DNA of 64,000 nt from Pyrinomonadaceae bacterium (GTDB lineage: Bacteria > Acidobacteriota > Blastocatellia > Pyrinomonadales > Pyrinomonadaceae). Every line of letters starts with the position of its first letter. Within the stretch, counting starts at the first letter, position 1. The notes beneath the pieces were generated by a model. It did not search any database and was not told where the DNA came from. It saw only the letters and a list, made by a program, of their open reading frames with translations. Where the stretch lies: the NCBI GenBank assembly GCA_021228405.1, contig JAJQRF010000008.1, positions 62,001-126,000 of the forward strand. Direction: 5' to 3'. The position numbers and the translations under genes are program-made. Positions 44,242-52,479 of this stretch are shown here, piece after piece.

Positions 44242-44619
44242 ATGAACCTCAATCAAGTCACAATCTACACTGACAAACCGCTCGAAACGGTCGAATTTTA
44301 TCAAAAACTCGGGCTTGAACTGATCGTCGATTCACGTCCACGTTACGCGCGTTTGCTCTGTCCGAACGGCGATTCGACGCTTTCCGTTCACACGTCGGAC
44401 GAACAGATTTCCGTTTCAAATATCGTGCTTTATTTTGAATGCGAAGATTTGGACGCGAAATTTTCCGAACTCAAAAACAAAGGTTTGAATTTTGAACAAG
44501 ACCCGACCGACCAAACGTGGCTCTGGCGCGAAGCCTATCTTTCCGACCCGAACGGCAACCGCATCTGTCTTTTCCACGGCGGCGAAAATCGCAAAAATCC
44601 GCCTTGGCGTGTAAAATAA
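44242..44619 (+). CDS. VOC/glyoxalase-like protein
   Basis: 125 aa with two beta-alpha-beta-beta-beta modules: VTIYTDKPLETVEFYQKLGLE at the start and the late AYLSDPNGNRICLFHGG strand. The vicinal-oxygen-chelate fold covers glyoxalase I, fosfomycin-resistance proteins and extradiol dioxygenases. The usual first metal His is replaced by Tyr/Thr positions in VTIYTD, so a metal-free or divergent member is possible. Substrate unknown. Confidence 0.83.
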   Translation: MNLNQVTIYTDKPLETVEFYQKLGLELIVDSRPRYARLLCPNGDSTLSVHTSDEQISVSNIVLYFECEDLDAKFSELKNKGLNFEQDPTDQTWLWREAYLSDPNGNRICLFHGGENRKNPPWRVK

Positions 44620-44743
44620 ATCAAACAAAATACGGTCAATTATTGAACCTTCATTTAAGCATTAAGATATTTTTATGCTAATCTTTCCTTTTGTGTTTGC
44701 TTATCAAAAATTCACTTTTTAATCAGAGGAAATTTATAAAAAT

Positions 44744-45679
44744 ATGTCTTTAACAGTTGTTGGTTCGGTTGCGTTTGATGCGTTGGAAACGCCGTTTGGC
44801 AAGCGCGACAAAATTCTTGGCGGTGCGGGAACGCATTTTTCGCTTTCGGCTAGTTTTTTCACGAATGTGCGCGCGGTCGGCGTGGTCGGCGGCGATTTCG
44901 GCGATGAAGAATGGGCGGTTTTCAAACGTCATAACATCAATACGGACGACATCGAAATCGTTCCCGAGGGGAAAACCTTCTTCTGGTCGGGTCGTTACGA
45001 TTACGATATGAACACGGCGCACACGCTCGACACGCAGTTGAACGTCTTTGAAACGTTTCAGCCGAAGTTGTCGGAAGAATCTAAAAGCGCGCGCCTCGTT
45101 TTTCTCGCAAACATTCTGCCGATGTTGCAAAAGGAAGTCCGCGAACAATGCGAAAAAGCCGAATTTGTCGCGATGGACACGATGAATTTCTGGATTTCGT
45201 CAATGAAAGACGCGCTGATCGAAACCATCAAAGTCGTCGATTGCATCATCATCAACGATGCCGAAGCGCGTCAGTTGACGGACGAACCGAACATTCACAA
45301 AGCCGCGAAAGCGATTCTCGATTTCGGTCTGAAAGCCGTCGTCATCAAACGCGGCGAATACGGCGCGACATTGTTTACAAAAGATTCGTATTTCGTTTGT
45401 CCGGCGTATCCGCTCGAATCGGTCTTCGATCCGACCGGCGCGGGCGACACTTTTGCGGGCGGATTTATGGGTTATCTCGCTTCGCAAAAGGAAATCACGG
45501 AAGAAACGATGCGCCGCGCGATGATCTACGGTTCGGTGATGGCTTCGTTCAACGTCGAAAAGTTCGGCACGGAAAGAGTTGACGCGCTCGAATATTCGGA
45601 AATCAACGAACGCTTCAAAAACTTCAAAAAAATGACGCATTTCGACGACATCCCGTTTGAACGCGCCGTGAACGCTTAG
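44744..45679 (+). CDS. PfkB-family carbohydrate/nucleoside kinase
   Basis: A 311-aa ribokinase-fold kinase. N-terminal LTVVGSVAFDALETPFG and GGAGTHFSLSAS form the substrate pocket; the anion-hole/catalytic-base motif DPTGAGDTFAGGFMGYL (about 227-243) is intact with its catalytic Asp. The family phosphorylates sugars or nucleosides (fructose-6-P, ribose, adenosine). Adenosine kinase is possible given nearby MTA salvage, but nothing in the sequence decides. The stop codon is followed closely by a WP4 repeat. Confidence 0.88.
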   Translation: MSLTVVGSVAFDALETPFGKRDKILGGAGTHFSLSASFFTNVRAVGVVGGDFGDEEWAVFKRHNINTDDIEIVPEGKTFFWSGRYDYDMNTAHTLDTQLNVFETFQPKLSEESKSARLVFLANILPMLQKEVREQCEKAEFVAMDTMNFWISSMKDALIETIKVVDCIIINDAEARQLTDEPNIHKAAKAILDFGLKAVVIKRGEYGATLFTKDSYFVCPAYPLESVFDPTGAGDTFAGGFMGYLASQKEITEETMRRAMIYGSVMASFNVEKFGTERVDALEYSEINERFKNFKKMTHFDDIPFERAVNA

Positions 45680-45683
45680 ATTA

Positions 45684-45763
45684 ACGGATAGTTGATAACG
45701 GATAACTGATAGTGAAAAGCAATTTTCTTCCGTTATCAACTATCCGTTATCAACTATCCGCTA
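45684..45763. repeat. WP4 word-palindrome (GATAACGGATAACTG)
   Basis: ACGGATAGTTGATAACGG (from 45684) is mirrored by GTTATCAACTATCCG twice over (45731-45762). Both arms are strings of the words GATAACGGATA and GATAGTT. Confidence 0.8.
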
Positions 45764-45847
45764 TTTCCGGTTTACAGTTCGCGGATTTTCTGCATAATTA
45801 TTACTTTATCCCCTGCAAGAAATCTTTTTATTCTTTTTCAAAAATAA

Positions 45848-46603
45848 ATGACCGGAAAACTTGAGCGAGCAAACGTTAATTTTGTGCGTCCGACACCGAA
45901 TTATCTACTTCTTTTCTGCGGCGGATTGGTTTTATTTTGTCTGCTTGTCGGTTTGATAATGTCCGTGATGGCGCAGAATCTGGGATTGGCAGTCGTCTTT
46001 CTGATCTCGTCCGTGTGTCTTTCGGCTTTCGCGTTTCTTAATCTGCGCGAAGTCAAAAAGATCGCCGTCAGCGAAAACGTCAAAAAGCTCGATTGGGACA
46101 TTTCCCTGCCTGAAAATCAGCGGCAGAAATTGACCGTCGAAGTTTTGGAACTGGCGCGTCTGCTCGACATCACCGACGAGCAAATGTCCGATATGCTTTC
46201 GGCTTACATCGTTGCCGAAGATTTGGCTCTGCGGCAGATTCAGCAGGAAGCGAAAATGCCCGTGATGCGTCACGTCAGCATTGCCGACACGCCGTTCGAC
46301 GCGGTTCTGGTGAAAAAAGATTTGATTACCTGCATCGAAGTTTCTTTTCTGGTAACGCCCGAGATCAATCAGCAAAAGATCGAATGGATGTTGAGAAAGA
46401 TCAATACGGTCAAGGAAAATTTCAAATCGATGAAGCTCGACCCGAAAATCCGTCTGCTTCTCGTGCTGGTAACTCAGCTCGACCAGGAAGACGAAGCGAA
46501 ACTGCGTTCGACGCTCGTGAGTAAGTTCAATTCGACGACGGTCGATGTCGATATTCGTTTACTCGATTTTGAAGGTTTGCAAAAGATTTACGCGATGGAC
46601 TGA
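45848..46603 (+). CDS. Two-helix membrane protein with a cytoplasmic domain, 251 aa
   Basis: Two transmembrane helices near the N-terminus (about 18-40 and 43-63: YLLLFCGGLVLFCLLVGLIM, LAVVFLISSVCLSAFAFLNL), then about 185 residues on the cytoplasmic side with helical and strand segments (DITDEQMSDMLSAYIVAEDLA, FDAVLVKKDLITCIEVSFLV). No enzyme motif. The acidic, beta-rich end recalls restriction-endonuclease-like folds in its layout (VLVKKDLITCIEVSF), but a PD-(D/E)XK set is not convincing. Unknown. Confidence 0.7.
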   Translation: MTGKLERANVNFVRPTPNYLLLFCGGLVLFCLLVGLIMSVMAQNLGLAVVFLISSVCLSAFAFLNLREVKKIAVSENVKKLDWDISLPENQRQKLTVEVLELARLLDITDEQMSDMLSAYIVAEDLALRQIQQEAKMPVMRHVSIADTPFDAVLVKKDLITCIEVSFLVTPEINQQKIEWMLRKINTVKENFKSMKLDPKIRLLLVLVTQLDQEDEAKLRSTLVSKFNSTTVDVDIRLLDFEGLQKIYAMD

Positions 46604-46606
46604 ATC

Positions 46607-46675
46607 AGTTAACAGTTATCGGTTATCATTCATTGGATAATTGACAAATGATGAATGATGAATGATAAATGAAAA
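46607..46675. repeat. WP4-like word-palindrome
   Basis: AGTTATCGGTTATCATTCATT on the left and AAATGATGAATGATGAATGA (46647-46666) on the right, partially complementary. The words here are GGTTATCATT/AATGATGA, a drifted WP4 form. It ends at the fabI start. Confidence 0.5.
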
Positions 46676-46678
46676 GTT

Positions 46679-47455
46679 ATGTTGGAAAATAAAGTTGGAA
46701 TCATTTTCGGCGTGGCGAACAAACGCTCGATTGCGTGGGCTTGCGCCGAATCGTGCCTCGAACAGGGCGCAAAGCTTGCGTTTACCTATCAGGGCGAAAG
46801 ATTGAAGGACAACGTCGAAAAGCTGACGAAGGATTTACCCGATACGCTCGTCGTGCCGTGCGATGTCACGAATCAGGAAGAAGTCGACGCGGCGTTTAAG
46901 GCGGTCGGCGAAAAATACGGCAAGATCGATTTTATCGTTCATTCGATCGCGTTTGCGCCGCGTGAAGCGTTGGAAGGCGAATTTTTGACGACTTCGCGCG
47001 AAGCGTTTTTGACGGCGATGGAGATCAGCGCGTTTTCGCTTCCACAATTATCGCTTGCCGCTCTGCCGTATATGAAGGAAGGCGGAAGCATCGTTTGTAT
47101 GAGCTATTACGGCGCGGAGAAGGTCGTTTCAAACTACAACGTGATGGGCGTTGCAAAAGCCGCGCTCGAAGCCTCGACCAGATATTTGGCGGAAGATTTG
47201 GGCAAGCATAACATTCGCGTCAACGCGATCAGTGCGGGACCGATCAACACTTTATCGGCGCGCGGCGTGAAAAATATGGGAACGATGTTCAAACACATCG
47301 AGGCAAACGCGCCCCTGCGCCGCAATGTCGAAGCTGAAGAAGTCGGCAAGACCGCACTTTTCCTCGTCAGCAATCTCGCTTCGGGCATCACGGGCGAAAC
47401 GATCTACGTTGACTGCGGTTTCAACATCATCGGCATTCAAAAACCGGCTGAATAA
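46679..47455 (+). CDS. fabI: Enoyl-[acyl-carrier-protein] reductase FabI
   Basis: A 258-aa short-chain dehydrogenase-type reductase that performs the last step of each fatty-acid elongation cycle with NADH. The FabI pattern is complete: GVANKRSIAWACAES (cofactor), the SYYGAEKVVSNYNVMGVAK catalytic stretch with Tyr153 and Lys160 (Y-x6-K) and an additional Tyr143, and ISAGPINTLSARGV (the substrate-binding loop that also binds triclosan). Length normal. Probably essential unless another enoyl reductase exists. Confidence 0.95.
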   Translation: MLENKVGIIFGVANKRSIAWACAESCLEQGAKLAFTYQGERLKDNVEKLTKDLPDTLVVPCDVTNQEEVDAAFKAVGEKYGKIDFIVHSIAFAPREALEGEFLTTSREAFLTAMEISAFSLPQLSLAALPYMKEGGSIVCMSYYGAEKVVSNYNVMGVAKAALEASTRYLAEDLGKHNIRVNAISAGPINTLSARGVKNMGTMFKHIEANAPLRRNVEAEEVGKTALFLVSNLASGITGETIYVDCGFNIIGIQKPAE

Positions 47456-47474
47456 TTTACAATTTACATTTGAA

Positions 47475-47550
47475 ACGCGTTCAGAGTCCCGCCTTTAGGC
47501 GGCTGATGCTTGGGCAAAAAGCCTGCTGAAGCAGGGACTCTGAACGCGTT
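47475..47550. repeat. WP6 word-palindrome, second copy
   Basis: Outer arms ACGCGTTCAGAGTCCC and GGGACTCTGAACGCGT are perfect reverse complements; inner stems are GCCTTTAGGC and GCCTGCTGAAGCAGG. This is the best-preserved member of the family and could form a three-way cruciform. Confidence 0.85.
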
Positions 47551-47572
47551 TTCAATTTTTCAATTTAAAACA

Positions 47573-48406
47573 ATGGCAGACACAAAAAAGACGAAAAAAC
47601 CCGCGAAAACTACCGTGAAACCGAAAAAAGTTCTCCCGAAGGTCGAAACGATCGAGCCTGAAACGGTCGGCGAAGCGAAACAACTCGAAGAACAACCTTA
47701 CTGGCAATTGACCGACGACGAAGTTCTGCTTCGTTCGCCCGAACCCGACGACGATTATAAAACCTCCGATTCGTGGCGCGTTTTCCGCATTATGAGCGAA
47801 TTCGTGACGGGTTTCGACAATATGGCGACGATCACACGCGGCGTTTCGGTGTTCGGTTCGGCGCGAACGGACGAAAACAACGAATATTATCAGGCGGCGG
47901 TCGAAACGGGAAAATTGCTGGCGGAAGCGGGTTTCGAGGTCATCACGGGCGGCGGTCCGGGCATTATGGAAGCGGCAAATCGCGGCGCGCATCAGGCGGG
48001 CAAGGTTTCGGTCGGCTGTAACATCGAACTGCCTTTCGAGCAGAAACCGAATCCGTATCTGACCAAATCCTTAACATTCAAATATTTCTTCGTCCGCAAG
48101 ACGGTTTTCATCAAATACAGCAACGCCTACATCATTTTTCCCGGCGGTTTCGGAACGCTCGACGAGCTTTTTGAAGCCTTGACGCTCATCCAGACGCGCA
48201 AAATCCGCAACTTTCCCGTCGTGATGTTCGGTTCGCAATACTGGCGCGGGCTTCTCCAATGGATCACTTCGACGATGCTTCACGAAAAGAACATCAACGA
48301 GGAAGATTTAGGCTTGATCCATCTCACCGATTCGCCGAAGGACGCGGTCGATTTCATCATCCGCACCTGTCACGCGAGCGAAAACGGCAACGGCAACGGC
48401 AAGTAA
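47573..48406 (+). CDS. LOG-family protein (cytokinin riboside 5'-monophosphate phosphoribohydrolase type)
   Basis: 277 aa. After a Lys/Pro-rich, likely disordered tail (about 1-45), the LOG fold carries VFGSARTDENNEYYQ, TGGGPGIMEAANRGA (about 125-139) and the catalytic PGGFGTLDELFEALT (about 193-207). LOG enzymes cleave ribose-5-phosphate from nucleoside monophosphates, and many bacterial ones are general nucleotide 5'-monophosphate nucleosidases. I start at ATG 47573; the frame is open to 47510 but that would translate a WP6 repeat. Gly/Asn-rich C-terminal end. Confidence 0.88.
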   Translation: MADTKKTKKPAKTTVKPKKVLPKVETIEPETVGEAKQLEEQPYWQLTDDEVLLRSPEPDDDYKTSDSWRVFRIMSEFVTGFDNMATITRGVSVFGSARTDENNEYYQAAVETGKLLAEAGFEVITGGGPGIMEAANRGAHQAGKVSVGCNIELPFEQKPNPYLTKSLTFKYFFVRKTVFIKYSNAYIIFPGGFGTLDELFEALTLIQTRKIRNFPVVMFGSQYWRGLLQWITSTMLHEKNINEEDLGLIHLTDSPKDAVDFIIRTCHASENGNGNGK

Positions 48407-48648
48407 CAAGGGCGGAGCAATTTTCGGAAGTAAGCAGACGACCCAAAAAATTTGCAGTTAAAAACAAATTCATCATTCGTAATTCATAATCGATCCGGAT
48501 GAAACCAGCCGTTTATTTACTCCGGGTTAATTATGAATTACTGCGTTTATCGCCGGACTGAAAACAAATTATCCATCACTTATTCAGGAAGGTTTTTCGC
48601 GCAAATCCAGAAGCGAACTTAACGTGAATTCGGGATTAGGAAAATTTA
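48407..48648. other. Gap after the LOG gene
   Basis: No gene. It contains ATTCGTAATTCATAATCG words (48476-48492) and a partially complementary AATTATGAATTACTGCG (48528-48544), another small word-palindrome. Confidence 0.5.
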
Positions 48649-48737
48649 CCCGCGAAACACGCGAAAGAGCGCGAAAAAAGAAATAAGAAACCCGCATTTT
48701 ACAATATTGGATCAACGATCTTCGCGTGTTTCGCGAT
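48649..48737. repeat. WP3 word-palindrome, second copy
   Basis: CCCGCGAAACACGCGAAAG (from 48649) is mirrored by CTTCGCGTGTTTCGCG (48720-48735). Same word plan as the 1462 copy, with a G+C-richer spelling. Confidence 0.75.
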
Positions 48738-48739
48738 TG

Positions 48740-48815
48740 GAGCGCGCTTAGAGTCCCTTCTTTAGAAGGCTTTTCGTTCAGGAAACGCCGCCTGAAGGCG
48801 GGACTCTGAACGCTT
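48740..48815. repeat. WP6 word-palindrome, third copy
   Basis: GCGCTTAGAGTCCC and GGGACTCTGAACGC flank inner hairpins CTTCTTTAGAAG and CCGCCTGAAGGCGG. The inner stems differ from the other copies but their pairing is preserved, i.e. compensatory change. Confidence 0.8.
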
Positions 48816-48876
48816 AAAAATTATTTATGAGATGGGTTCTAAAACTTCCTTGTCCCGAACTGACGTTAAATTTAAG

Positions 48877-49098
48877 GTTTTGGCGGCTTCTGCAAAATTC
48901 CTGCAGAGCCTGCAAGATTCCTGTAGAGCCTGCAAGATTTCTGTAGAGTCTGATTAGATTCCTGCAGCTTCCACAGGAATTTTGCAGACTCCGATCAAAT
49001 TCCTGTAGGCTCTGCAAAATTCCTGCAGCCTCTGCAAGATTCCTGTGGAAGCTGCAAGATTCCTGCAGAGCCTGCAAGATTCCTGTAGAGTCTGCAAA
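48877..49098. repeat. Tandem array B, 20-bp period (about 11 units)
   Basis: Units such as TTCCTGCAGAGCCTGCAAGA start at 48897, 48917, 48937, 48958, 48979, 48999, 49019, 49039, 49059 and 49079: seven steps of 20 bp and two of 21. Units contain CTGCAG/CTGCAA half-palindromes. A minus-strand open frame (48814-49077) crosses it, but the 20-bp period shifts frame each unit, so a repetitive protein is unlikely. Confidence 0.85.
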
Positions 49099-49164
49099 AA
49101 TACAATTTCGTTCGGATTTTGGCTTAAGAAGTCTGAAAACAGCCCGGATTGAGGGTTTTGCCGT

Positions 49165-49473
49165 TTAATCGAGGTAACTTTTCATCCATTTCAGATAATC
49201 GCCGGAAACTTTTTCGCTTGCAACGGCGACGATTTCGGGGTTTTCATATGAATGATTCGCTTTGATGAAGGCTTCGAGCGCGTCGTAATTTGCTTCGAGC
49301 GTTTTTACCAAAAGCAGATGTTCGGAATCGGCGTGCACGGCGTTTTCCCAAAAATAGAACGATTTCATCTGCGGCAAAATCTGCACGCAAGCCGCGAGTT
49401 TTGCCTCGACGATCTTCATCGCAAGCGTTTCCGCTTCTTCAACGTTCGGCGCGGTCGTGAATATTATCAACAT
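49165..49473 (-). CDS. cutA: Divalent-cation tolerance protein CutA
   Basis: 102 aa, trimeric ferredoxin-like fold. The family blocks IIFTTAPNVEEAETLAMKIVEAKLAACVQILP (as IIFTTAPN and AKLAACVQI), FYFWENAVHADSEHLLLVKT and HSYENPEIVAV are clear. The Cys in AACVQ and His-Ser-Tyr in NHSYENPEI are the usual conserved positions. CutA was linked to copper tolerance, but its true role is debated. It closes the long minus-strand run, downstream of a WP2 repeat. Confidence 0.93.
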   Translation of the reverse strand: MLIIFTTAPNVEEAETLAMKIVEAKLAACVQILPQMKSFYFWENAVHADSEHLLLVKTLEANYDALEAFIKANHSYENPEIVAVASEKVSGDYLKWMKSYLD

Positions 49474-49480
49474 AAAGTTT

Positions 49481-49546
49481 TAGCCGCAAAAAGCCGCAAA
49501 AAAACAAAAAGAAAATATTTGAGTTTTTTGCGCCTTTTTGCGGCTA
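49481..49546. repeat. WP2 word-palindrome, second copy
   Basis: TAGCCGCAAAAAGCCGCAAA (from 49481) is mirrored by TTGCGCCTTTTTGCGGCTA (ending 49546). It separates cutA and the M48 protease gene. Confidence 0.8.
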
Positions 49547-49553
49547 TGAAAAA

Positions 49554-50534
49554 TTACTTTCTCATCAGGTCGTTATACTGTCCGCTATCGACGAATTTCA
49601 GAATTTCCGAAACGCGCCAGATCGGGAACGGGTGCGTCAGCCCTGCGTTGAGCAGATCAGCCCAGAAACGGTCGAGCTTGTTTTCGTCGTAATTCTTCTG
49701 AAAATCGCGCGCCTGGTTCAGAAACTCGTCGTAATCGATCTTTGACGCGTAAGTTCCGCCGGCGAGTTTCATCATCGTTCTGCCGATGATGTGCGGGTCT
49801 TGCGTGACGAGCAGAGCGGCGCGGTCGCACGAAAGCTCGGCACGGCGCGCCCACGCGAGCAGTGCGCTCGAAATTCCCGCCGAAACCAGGAATTTGATAA
49901 TGTCCGAACCCGGCACGATCGCCGCGACCGAGGCGTTCATCAGAGCCTCGATCAGACGCGCCGCCGTCAGATAAAGAACGTGTTCGGCGTGAATATGCCC
50001 GACTTCGTGCGCGATCACGGCAAGCAGTTCTTCTTCGTTCAGCTTTTCGACCAATCCCGTCCAGAGCACGATCACGGCTTTATCGACTCCGCCCGTAAAC
50101 GCATTGACGACCGGATTTTGCTGTAAAAAGAAATCCGGCATATCAACGCCGAGCGTCGTGCAGGCGACCTGCAATTTCGCGTAAAGATCGGGACATTGTT
50201 TCGGCGTGATCTGCACCGCACTCGCCATAAACGAAACGCGCATCGCCGATTCGCCCGTCACTTTTAATAATTGTTTGAGCGCGGTATCGATGCCCGGAAT
50301 CGCCTTCAGCGCGGCGAGTGCCTTCGAGTCCGCCGGATGAACGTAATCGTGTTTGCTGAGATCGGCAAACTTTTTGTGCGGTTCGTTGGAAAGCGGCAGT
50401 TTACAGCGACCGCATTTCGCCGCATTGTTTTTGTAATCTTCCTTGACGGAGTTTTTCTGTCCGCAATAACGACAGCGCACGCTGTATTTTTCCATAATCG
50501 CCGCTGATTGATTGTCCGATTCTTTTTTTGCCAT
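49554..50534 (-). CDS. M48-family metallopeptidase with N-terminal zinc ribbon
   Basis: 326 aa. The N-terminus has a CxxC-x(n)-CxxC zinc ribbon (CRYCGQKN and CGRCKLPL, about 21-42). The protease domain follows with the HEVGHIHAEHV motif (HExxH zinc site, about 175-185), a third Glu ligand downstream near SCDRAALLVTQDP, and hydrophobic helices (about 195-235) typical of HtpX-like/M48 proteins. Such enzymes act in envelope protein quality control or CAAX-type processing. The zinc-ribbon fusion suggests DNA, RNA or protein recognition on the cytoplasmic side. Complete. Confidence 0.87.
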   Translation of the reverse strand: MAKKESDNQSAAIMEKYSVRCRYCGQKNSVKEDYKNNAAKCGRCKLPLSNEPHKKFADLSKHDYVHPADSKALAALKAIPGIDTALKQLLKVTGESAMRVSFMASAVQITPKQCPDLYAKLQVACTTLGVDMPDFFLQQNPVVNAFTGGVDKAVIVLWTGLVEKLNEEELLAVIAHEVGHIHAEHVLYLTAARLIEALMNASVAAIVPGSDIIKFLVSAGISSALLAWARRAELSCDRAALLVTQDPHIIGRTMMKLAGGTYASKIDYDEFLNQARDFQKNYDENKLDRFWADLLNAGLTHPFPIWRVSEILKFVDSGQYNDLMRK

Positions 50535-50607
50535 AGATAAATTTTAGTTTTTCGATTCCGATTATTCAAATTTCCGATGAGTTTAACGGTCGGAAGCTGC
50601 CGATTGT

Positions 50608-51819
50608 TTAATTTAATTTCAGTTTGACGACCGTTTCGACGTGGTGCGTTTGCGGGAAAAGGTCAACGCCCGTGACGGTTTCGATCGTGTAACCGCCGTC
50701 GATGAGCATCCGCAGATCGCGGGCGAGAACGGACGGTTCGCACGAAACGTATGAAATAAGCTTCGGCTTTATCTTCAAAAGATGCTCGATAGTTTCCTTT
50801 TCCGCGCCCGTTCGCGGCGGGTCGAGCAGGACGAAATCGACGTTTTCCATTCTTTCGGGATTTTCGTTGAGCCAGTCGCCGACCGCTTCGGCAAAGACTT
50901 CGGCGTTTTCGATTCGTGCGTTTTCGATATTTTTCTGCGCGTATTCGATTGCTTTGCGATTTCCTTCGACACCCGTGACCGATTCAAATTTTCGGGCGAG
51001 CGGAAGCGTGAAAAGCCCGACCCCGCAATAAAGATCGAGCGCACGTTTGCCTGAAATATCGCCGACGGCTTTTTCGATGAGCGTGTTGATTAAAAATGAA
51101 TTGCCCTGAAAGAAACAGCTTGCCGAGTAAAGATACTGTTCGCCGAAAGCGGAAAAGACGATCTCTTCGGTCGGTTCGACAAGCTCGTCGGAATAAACGG
51201 AAACCTTGCCGTCCGAATTTGCGGCTTCGATTTCGACGCGGTTTGCCCAGAAACTTTCCCACTCGACGGTTTCGCGCAGTTCGGTGAGAGTTTTTTGCAG
51301 ATCGGGCGTGAGAATCGGGCATTCCTCGACATCGATTATTTCGTGCGAATTGCGTTTGAAATAGCCGATGCGTTTATTGCGCGTGTCGAGATGCCACGCC
51401 GCGCGCGCACGATAACCGAAAGGCTTCGGGCTTCCGATCATTTCGATCTCTTTTTCATAATTGATCTTGCCGATGCGCGAAAGACAATCTTTGATGATGG
51501 CTTTTTTGGCGGAAAGCTGTGCCTGATAATTCATCTGCTGAAAATCGCACCCGCCGCATCTGCCGAAATATTCGCAGGGAGGTTCGACGCGCTCGGGCGA
51601 CGGTTTCATCACTTCGACGACCTCGGCAAAGGCGATCTTTCCCTTTTTCTGATTAATCTTGACCCTGACGACATCGCCCGCCGCCGTTAAGGGCACGAAA
51701 AACGTCATCTTTTCCGCAAAACCGATGCCCAAACCTTTCGGCACGATTCTTTCGATCTTCAATTCGTATGTTTCTTCTTTTTTCAATGGTTTATTTAAGT
51801 GCAAAATTGCCGTTGGCAA
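50608..51819 (-). CDS. rlmD: 23S rRNA (uracil-5-)-methyltransferase, RlmD-like
   Basis: A 403-aa RNA methyltransferase that makes m5U in 23S rRNA (U1939 in E. coli). An N-terminal TRAM domain (about 15-70) is followed by the iron-sulfur cysteines CEYFGRCGGCDFQQM (about 82-96), the SAM motif LDLYCGVGLFTLPLA (about 262-276), the DPPRTGAEKE block, and the catalytic Cys in SYVSCEPSVLARDL. The start overlaps the previous gene's end by 29 bp; a TTG at 51786 would avoid this overlap but has no ribosome-binding site. Both are possible. Confidence 0.9.
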   Translation of the reverse strand: MPTAILHLNKPLKKEETYELKIERIVPKGLGIGFAEKMTFFVPLTAAGDVVRVKINQKKGKIAFAEVVEVMKPSPERVEPPCEYFGRCGGCDFQQMNYQAQLSAKKAIIKDCLSRIGKINYEKEIEMIGSPKPFGYRARAAWHLDTRNKRIGYFKRNSHEIIDVEECPILTPDLQKTLTELRETVEWESFWANRVEIEAANSDGKVSVYSDELVEPTEEIVFSAFGEQYLYSASCFFQGNSFLINTLIEKAVGDISGKRALDLYCGVGLFTLPLARKFESVTGVEGNRKAIEYAQKNIENARIENAEVFAEAVGDWLNENPERMENVDFVLLDPPRTGAEKETIEHLLKIKPKLISYVSCEPSVLARDLRMLIDGGYTIETVTGVDLFPQTHHVETVVKLKLN

Positions 51820-52474
51820 GCATCGTCCGCATCGTTTCGAGGTCTGCCGCGTCGTTATATGTAAAAACGAAAAATACCGCGTAGTTTTTCTTGACGGTCA
51901 CATACATTCTTTGCGTGGCTTCCTTCCGGTTGATCTCGATGAATCCGAACTGTCTTGTGCCGAGCTTTTCGGCTTGAATTTCGGAGTATTTCATCTCCGG
52001 CGGAAGCTGAACCTGTTTCAAGGTCGTGACTAACAATTGAAGGTAATCGACGGCATCCTTAACGGTCGGAACGGGACGCAAATCTTCAAACGATAAGACA
52101 AAACTCGCGTTGTCATTGCTCAGGAATTGATTTTTGAAGGCGGTCACGGCAACCGTCACGCGGCTGCTCGCCCGATTCAGAGCCTTTTGTCCGGCGTTGG
52201 TTTTGGCTTTCACGGATTTCGCGCCTTCGTCCTTGATTATCTTGTTGACTATTTCTTCCTGCACCTGCCAGTTTTCAGGCACAGGAAACGTGATGCCGAA
52301 ATATTTGTTCGTGTATTGCCCGTCTTCGATGGTTCCCTTGTCCAATTCGAGAGCGGCGGTTTGTTTAGCGGGCGGCGCGGCTTTCGGGGCGGTTTTGGCG
52401 CGTGGTTTCGTTTGGGCGGAAACGGTCAAGGAAAGAGCGATGGCGGCGGTCAGTAAAAAGATTAATTTCTTCAT
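51791..52474 (-). CDS. Exported PsbP/DcrB-like protein
   Basis: 227 aa. A signal peptide (about 1-20, ending VSAQT) and an Ala/Pro/Lys linker precede a domain with YTNKYFGITFPVPENWQVQEEI, FEDLRPVPTVKDAVDYLQLL and the late YAVFFVFTYNDAADLETMRTML, the pattern of the PsbP/DcrB/Mog1 fold found in many periplasmic proteins. No enzyme function is expected; such proteins bind partners or envelope components. Its end overlaps the rlmD start. Confidence 0.78.
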   Translation of the reverse strand: MKKLIFLLTAAIALSLTVSAQTKPRAKTAPKAAPPAKQTAALELDKGTIEDGQYTNKYFGITFPVPENWQVQEEIVNKIIKDEGAKSVKAKTNAGQKALNRASSRVTVAVTAFKNQFLSNDNASFVLSFEDLRPVPTVKDAVDYLQLLVTTLKQVQLPPEMKYSEIQAEKLGTRQFGFIEINRKEATQRMYVTVKKNYAVFFVFTYNDAADLETMRTMLANGNFALK

Positions 52475-52479
52475 ATTTT

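Noticed and set aside
48814-49077. 87-aa minus-strand protein across array B
   Set aside because: The 20-bp period shifts frame every unit and there is no ribosome-binding site.
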